DNA from: Streptomyces sp. A1136
GTDB taxonomy: Bacteria; Actinomycetota; Actinomycetes; Streptomycetales; Streptomycetaceae
Direction: 5' to 3'
Length of the DNA stretch: 64,000 bases
NCBI RefSeq assembly: GCF_004795055.1
Contig: NZ_SSBJ01000027.1
Span: 52,576-116,575, forward strand
Shown one piece after another: positions 59,867 to 64,000 of this stretch. Within the stretch, counting starts at the first letter, position 1. Each line of letters begins with the position of its first letter. Position numbers and translations under genes: made by a program. The notes below the pieces were generated by a model. The model saw only the letters and a list, made by a program, of their open reading frames with translations, was not told the DNA's origin and made no database searches.

Positions 59867-61237
59867 TCACAGGGCGAAGGACTCCTGGTGGATCCGACGG
59901 GGTGCGACACCGGCCGCGCGCAGCGCCGTGTCGGCGGCCCGGGTCATGCCGGGCGGCCCGCACAGGTACACCTCTCGCCGGCCGAGGTCCGGTACGAGAG
60001 CGGTGAGGTGGGAGGCGGTGAGCGGCAGCGCGTGCCCGGCCGGTTCGTCGACCGAGTAGTACACGCGGGCCCCACGCGCGGCGGCGATGGCGTCCAATTC
60101 CCGGCGCAGGACCAGGTCGGCCGACGTACGGGCCCAGTAGACGAGGGTCAGGTCGCCGGACAGCGTCTCGAACAGGGCGCGTAGCGGGGTGATGCCTATG
60201 CCTCCCGCCAACAGCAGTGTGCGGTGGGCGCCGGCATTACGGGCGACGAGAGCGCCGTACGGGCCCTCGGCCCACACCCGGGTGCCGGGAGTGAGACGTG
60301 ACAGGGCGGCACTGTGACCTCCGAGGGCCTTCACCGTGATCCGCAGGAAGTCCGGGTCGGCGGGGGCGGACAGCGAGTACGGGCTCGCCGTCCACCACAT
60401 CCCCCGGGCCAGGAAGCGCCAGCGGAAGAACTGTCCGGGCAGGACGGACAGTTCGTCGAGGTGTTCTCCGGTGAGGTACACCGAGACGACGCCAGGTCCC
60501 TCGGGTCGTACCTCCGCGATGGCGAGACGGTGTCTGCGGGCCGACCGTGTCGGGATGAGGAAACGGAACCAGAGCACGAGGGCGGCGGCCGACAGATACA
60601 TCGCGTACCACAGGACCTGAGCGCTGCGGTTGCCGACGAAGTCGGCTCCGTTCGCGAGTTGGTGGCCGAAGCCGAGGAAGATCGCCGCGTAGGTGGCGAG
60701 GTGGAGGAACTGCCACGTCTCGTAGGAGAGCCGGCGCCGGGCGGCCCGGGCGGAGACGACGCCGGTGAGGAGGAACAGCAGGAAGGCCGCTGTGGCCTTG
60801 AGCATCTCGGGATAGCGCAGGACCAGTGTGGCGGTCTGGTCCACCACGCCGGCGTGGCCGGTGAGTGCGTACCCCCAGATGATCAGCAGGGTGTGGGCGA
60901 GGATCAGCGATATCGCGTACCGGCCGCCGGCCGCGTGCCAACGTGAGAGCCGGTCGGTCCCGACGGTGCGGTCCAGCCAGGGGACACGGGCCATGAGGAC
61001 GACGATGACGGCGCAGGCGTAGCCGGCGAGCAGGCCCGTGATGCGGCCCGCGTCGGTGAGCCAGCCGGCCGGGCCGACGACCGATGTGGTGTCGGCCCAC
61101 CACAGGCCCAGCACCCCGGCCGCGCCTGCCCAGCCGAGCACGTGGACGGCCACGGGAACGAGACGCGGTGCGAGCGGTTGCCCGGCGGCCCGGCGCGTGG
61201 ACGTCCGGGTCGCGTCGACGGCTGGATGTACGGCCAC
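59867..61237 (-). CDS. Ferric-reductase-like transmembrane flavoprotein
   Basis: This 456-residue protein has a six-helix ferric-reductase-like membrane domain (about 30-215) with His residues for heme (GGRYAISLILAHTLLIIWGY, LSYETWQFLHLATYAAIFLG). A ferredoxin-NADP-reductase module follows (about 230-456): FAD site WTASPYSLSAPADPDFLRIT and NAD(P) site LLLAGGIGITPLRALFETLS with VYLCGPPGM. It would pass electrons from cytoplasmic NAD(P)H across the membrane to the flavinylated protein. GTG 61237 follows AGGAGA. Confidence 0.93.
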   Translation of the reverse strand: MAVHPAVDATRTSTRRAAGQPLAPRLVPVAVHVLGWAGAAGVLGLWWADTTSVVGPAGWLTDAGRITGLLAGYACAVIVVLMARVPWLDRTVGTDRLSRWHAAGGRYAISLILAHTLLIIWGYALTGHAGVVDQTATLVLRYPEMLKATAAFLLFLLTGVVSARAARRRLSYETWQFLHLATYAAIFLGFGHQLANGADFVGNRSAQVLWYAMYLSAAALVLWFRFLIPTRSARRHRLAIAEVRPEGPGVVSVYLTGEHLDELSVLPGQFFRWRFLARGMWWTASPYSLSAPADPDFLRITVKALGGHSAALSRLTPGTRVWAEGPYGALVARNAGAHRTLLLAGGIGITPLRALFETLSGDLTLVYWARTSADLVLRRELDAIAAARGARVYYSVDEPAGHALPLTASHLTALVPDLGRREVYLCGPPGMTRAADTALRAAGVAPRRIHQESFAL

Positions 61238-61321
61238 GGCGTCTCCTGTCTCTCGGGGGCCGGCCCGCCGCCATCATGGGCGAGGCGGCCGGCGGGGCTG
61301 GTCCACACCCTGACGGAACTT

Positions 61322-61339
61322 GCTCTGAGAACCCTTTGA
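61322..61339 (-). promoter_or_regulatory. Probable response-regulator operator (reductase side)
   Basis: On the minus strand TCAAAGG and TCAGAGC are directly repeated with an 11-bp offset, the usual spacing for OmpR-type dimers. It is a mirror of the site at 61361-61378. Confidence 0.6.
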
Positions 61340-61360
61340 ACGGACGCCTGCCGAGGCGAT

Positions 61361-61378
61361 TCAGAGGAAACTCAAAGG
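61361..61378 (+). promoter_or_regulatory. Probable response-regulator operator (regulator side)
   Basis: TCAGAGG and TCAAAGG repeat directly with an 11-bp offset, 48 bases before the response regulator start. With the mirrored pair at 61322-61339 it suggests joint control of both divergent operons. Confidence 0.6.
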
Positions 61379-61425
61379 TCGGACGGGCTCGGCGGGACGC
61401 CGCCATGGGCGATGCTGGACGGACC

Positions 61426-62160
61426 ATGCGCCCTCCCACCTCCCCTTCCCCCCTGCTTCGACCCGACGGCACCGCGGTCCGCGTTCTGGTCGTCGACGAC
61501 GAACCGGACCTCACCGAGGTGCTCGGCGCCGCTCTGCGGGCGGACGGCTGGGACGTCCGTACCGAGGGCGACGCGGCCGGAGCCCTGTCGAACGCGGCAC
61601 GCTTCGAGCCCGACCTCGTCGTACTCGACTGGATGCTCCCCGACCTGGACGGCCTCTCCGTGCTGCGCGCGCTGAGGCAGCTCTGTCCGGGCGTGTGCGT
61701 CCTGTTCCTGACGGCGCGGGACGCGGTGGAGGACCGCATCGCGGGCATCACGGCGGGCGGCGACGACTACGTCACGAAGCCGTTCAGCCTGGAGGAGGTG
61801 CTGGCTCGGCTGCGGGGGCTGATGCGGCGCGCCGGGATGGCCCGCGGCGACCAGAGCCCGCGTCTGGTGGCGGGCGATCTGGTGGTGGACGAGGAGGCAC
61901 GGGAGGTCACCCGGGGCGGGGAGGTCGTGGAGCTGTCCCGCACCGAGTTCGAGCTGCTGCGGTTCCTGATGCGCAACCCCCGACGGGTACTGTCCAAGGA
62001 GCAGATCCTCGACCGGGTCTGGTCCTACGACTTCGGCGGCCGCGCGCACGTGGTCGAGCTGTACATCAGCTACCTCCGCAAGAAGATCGACGCGGGGCGG
62101 CCACCGGTCATCCACACCGTCCGCGGACTGGGCTACGTACTCAAGCCGGTACCGCGATGA
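61426..62160 (+). CDS. OmpR-type response regulator
   Basis: This 244-residue regulator has a receiver (VLVVDDEPDLTEVLGAALRA; phospho-Asp in DLVVLDWMLPDLDG; Thr in VLFLTARDAVEDRI; Lys in DDYVTKPFSLEEVLARL). A C-terminal winged helix follows (VELSRTEFELLRFLMRNPRR, VLSKEQILDRVWSYDFGGRA, VELYISYLRKKIDAG). Its stop overlaps the kinase start (ATGA). It diverges from the flavin electron-transfer operon and probably controls it. Confidence 0.95.
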   Translation: MRPPTSPSPLLRPDGTAVRVLVVDDEPDLTEVLGAALRADGWDVRTEGDAAGALSNAARFEPDLVVLDWMLPDLDGLSVLRALRQLCPGVCVLFLTARDAVEDRIAGITAGGDDYVTKPFSLEEVLARLRGLMRRAGMARGDQSPRLVAGDLVVDEEAREVTRGGEVVELSRTEFELLRFLMRNPRRVLSKEQILDRVWSYDFGGRAHVVELYISYLRKKIDAGRPPVIHTVRGLGYVLKPVPR

Positions 62161-63644
62161 CCCCGCTCCGGGGCCGGCTCCGTCCGCCCCGCTCGCTGCG
62201 TGCCCGGCTGACGGCCGGGCTGCTGGTGCTCCTGGGCCTGGCGTGCGCGGCCGTCGGAGTGGTCACCGTCCTCGCGCTGCACGGCTTCCTCATCGGCCGG
62301 GTCGATCAGCAGCTCACCGCGAGCGGGGGCCGGTTCGCGGCCAGCCTGGAACACGAGGCCAGGCCCGACTCCGACAACCTCCCCGACACCCGGGGCCAGG
62401 CGGCCGGAACCTTCGGTGCCCGCCTGCTCGACGGTCGGGTGACCCAGGCCGCCGTGGTGGACGACACCAGTCAGCGGTCCGTCCCCCTCGGCCCGGGCGA
62501 CATCCACACGCTGGGCGCGGTGCGACCCGACGCCCGGGGACACAGCGTGAAGCTGTCCGCCCTCGGCCACTACCGGGTGGTCGCCGCGCCGGGCGACGAC
62601 GGCGACGTCCTGATCACCGGACTCCCCCTGCACCCGGTCGAGGAGACGGTCCACCGCCTGGAAGCGGTGGAGGCCGTCGTCTTCGGCGCGGCCCTGATCA
62701 CCGCCGGATGCGCCGCCGCGCTCTGGGTCCGGTTCTCCCTGCGTCCCCTCGAACAAGTGGCCCGGACAGCGACGGAGGTCACCCGGCTGCCGCTGGCGAC
62801 CGGTGAGGTCGCGATGCCCGAGCCCGTCCCGTACGCGGATCCGGACACGGAGGTCGGCCGGGTCGCCACCGCCCTCAACCGCATGCTCGGCCACGTCGGC
62901 GACGCACTGACCCGCCGCCACGTCAGCGAGAAGAGGTTGCGCGCCTTCGCCGCCGACGCCAGTCACGAGCTGCGCACCCCGGTGGCCACGATCCGGGCCC
63001 ACACCGAGTTGGCGTTGCGCCATCCCGGCCCCGTCCCCGACGAGGTACGCCATGCCCTCGGCAGGGTGGCGGCGGAATCACACCGGATGAGCGCCCTGGT
63101 CGACGACCTGCTGCTGCTCGCCCGTCTCGACGCCGGCCGCCCACTGGACCGGCAGCCGGTCGACCTGACCCGCGTCGTCCTCGACGTGGTCGACGACGTC
63201 CACGCCCTGTCCCCCGGCCATCGCTGGGAACTGGACCTGCCCGAGGATCCCGTGTCCGTCCCGGGCGACGAGCACCGGCTGCACCAGGTCGTGGCCAACC
63301 TCCTTGCCAACGCCCGCCTCCACACCCCGTCCGGCACCCACGTCGTGGTGGCGCTGACCGCCGACACGGAGCGAGCCGAACTCACCGTCACCGACGACGG
63401 GCCCGGCATCCCGAGGGACCTGCTGCCCGACATCTTCCGCCGCTTCTCCCGGGCCGACACCGGGCGCTCCCGCCGCACCGGATCGACCGGCCTCGGACTC
63501 GCCATCGTCGACGCCGTCACCCACGCTCACGGCGGGACCGTCACGGTCGAAAGCCGCCCCGGGCGCACCCGATTCCGGCTGCTCCTGCCGACCGGTCCGT
63601 GCCCGGCGGCCGACGACGGGGCGGCTCGGCCGAACTTCCCGTAG
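62157..63644 (+). CDS. Sensor histidine kinase
   Basis: This 495-residue kinase has transmembrane helices at about 20-42 and 175-195 bounding an extracytoplasmic sensor of ~130 residues. HAMP follows (RPLEQVARTATEVTRLPLAT), then HisKA with FAADASHELRTPVATIRAHT. The HATPase has HQVVANLLANARLHTPSGTH, VTDDGPGIPRDLLPDIFRRF and TGSTGLGLAIVDAVTHAHGG. The start overlaps the response regulator stop. The signal is unknown; the sensor may monitor envelope redox state, given the divergent operon. Confidence 0.95.
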   Translation: MTPLRGRLRPPRSLRARLTAGLLVLLGLACAAVGVVTVLALHGFLIGRVDQQLTASGGRFAASLEHEARPDSDNLPDTRGQAAGTFGARLLDGRVTQAAVVDDTSQRSVPLGPGDIHTLGAVRPDARGHSVKLSALGHYRVVAAPGDDGDVLITGLPLHPVEETVHRLEAVEAVVFGAALITAGCAAALWVRFSLRPLEQVARTATEVTRLPLATGEVAMPEPVPYADPDTEVGRVATALNRMLGHVGDALTRRHVSEKRLRAFAADASHELRTPVATIRAHTELALRHPGPVPDEVRHALGRVAAESHRMSALVDDLLLLARLDAGRPLDRQPVDLTRVVLDVVDDVHALSPGHRWELDLPEDPVSVPGDEHRLHQVVANLLANARLHTPSGTHVVVALTADTERAELTVTDDGPGIPRDLLPDIFRRFSRADTGRSRRTGSTGLGLAIVDAVTHAHGGTVTVESRPGRTRFRLLLPTGPCPAADDGAARPNFP

Positions 63645-63810
63645 CCGCCGTGCCGTCGCCTTGGGGTCGGGGGCCGGAACGGCCGTCGATCGTTGGAGGT
63701 GAGCAGGTTCCCTGCTGCGTCACGGCGACCGCCCCGGCTGTTGCCCCGGATACCCCCGACGTCCGCTTTCACCCGGTACACGTGCGTGTCAATGTCCCCG
63801 ATACGACGAC

Positions 63811-63855
63811 ACGGCGGTGGCCCGCACCCTTCGGGAGGGTGCGGGCCACCGCCGT
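63811..63855. terminator. Very strong hairpin terminator
   Basis: A perfect 19-bp stem (ACGGCGGTGGCCCGCACCC and its complement) has a 7-base loop containing TTCGG. It is 41 bases beyond the stop of the small membrane gene on the minus strand and 166 beyond the kinase stop on the plus strand. Confidence 0.8.
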
Positions 63856-63896
63856 GCGAGTCCGGGGCTACGCCGGTGTCGTTCCGTTACCAGCGA

Positions 63897-64000
63897 TACC
63901 AACGGCCACTGCCACCCTTCGGACGGGCGACGAAACCGATCAGCCACAGCACCAGAACGACGATGGCGACCCACCAGAGGATCTTCACCGCGAAACCGGC
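63897..64000 (-). CDS. Lmo0937-like small membrane protein, 5' end outside window
   Basis: The last ~34 codons are visible: KILWWVAIVVLVLWLIGFVA, RPKGGSGRWYRW, stop. One transmembrane helix and a basic, Gly/Trp-rich end match the tiny lmo0937/DUF5670-type hydrophobic proteins common in Streptomyces. The start lies beyond the window end. Confidence 0.65.

Noticed and set aside
1..64000. tRNA, rRNA, CRISPR arrays, insertion sequences, integrases or attachment sites
   Set aside because: Looked for by eye on both strands; no cloverleaf, rRNA motif, regular spacer array, transposase or integrase motif was seen.

Overview
The window looks like part of a Streptomyces chromosome. It is uniformly GC-rich with strong GC bias at third codon positions, it encodes a short chaplin (a hydrophobic aerial-hypha coat protein of Streptomyces and close relatives), and it is dense in two-component systems, sigma factors, anti-sigma proteins and secreted polysaccharide-degrading enzymes. 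No tRNA, rRNA, CRISPR array, transposase or integrase was recognised. Gene decay is unusually common: at least nine genes are truncated, frameshifted or fused. The region may be a decaying chromosome arm, although single-base frameshifts could also be assembly errors.

0-5.2 kb: tail of an MFS exporter, an RskA-type anti-sigma factor whose partner sigma factor survives only as about 24 C-terminal codons, a chaplin, a membrane-anchored molybdopterin oxidoreductase and a fasciclin lipoprotein. This resembles the SigK/RskA/fasciclin locus of actinobacteria with a chaplin inserted. 5.3-20 kb is sparse: an HATPase regulator, a scar where an amidohydrolase and a TetR gene have both lost their 5' halves, a MarR regulator diverging from an Old Yellow Enzyme, a DksA/TraR zinc-finger protein, an HPF-like protein, a small secreted lytic transglycosylase behind a hairpin-rich leader, an orphan SUKH-4 immunity protein, and DUF4383 and CBS-pair proteins. 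20-25 kb: a twice-frameshifted secreted peptidase, an alpha/beta hydrolase lipoprotein, an SDR and an inositol-monophosphatase-like protein.

25-36 kb is the most interesting part. It is a plant cell-wall polysaccharide locus with a RICIN-lectin protein carrying an unrecognised C-terminal domain, a RICIN-GH74 xyloglucanase, a pectate lyase with a lectin remnant, and a pectate-lyase/pectinesterase chimera. Two paralogous SigE-family sigma factors each overlap a companion gene. One companion is a complete transmembrane protein with an extracytoplasmic domain; the other is cut down to its cytoplasmic N-terminus. Five intergenic sites share GGCAACC-N16-CNACT (one has N13), each oriented toward a local gene, including the leader of one sigma operon. 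I infer a local sigma regulon in which extracellular polysaccharide may be sensed through the membrane companion, analogous to clostridial SigI/RsgI.

36-54.6 kb: a NarL-type two-component system diverging from an ABC exporter, a cold-shock protein, a second NarL-type system diverging from a small membrane protein, a patatin/TetR divergent pair, a CocE/NonD hydrolase, CorA, a beta-lactamase-fold serine hydrolase, a DUF4190/septum-formation protein and a DUF2975-XRE pair.

54.6-64 kb: decayed SDR and GAF-sensor remnants, YceI, a tandem universal stress protein and an Rv1733c-like membrane protein with a 45-codon ORF upstream. These recall the DosR hypoxia/dormancy regulon. Next comes an operon for extracytoplasmic flavin electron transfer (ferric-reductase-like membrane flavoprotein, FMN-binding protein with a flavinylation motif, ApbE). 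It diverges from an OmpR-type two-component system, and mirrored 11-bp-spaced direct repeats lie between them.
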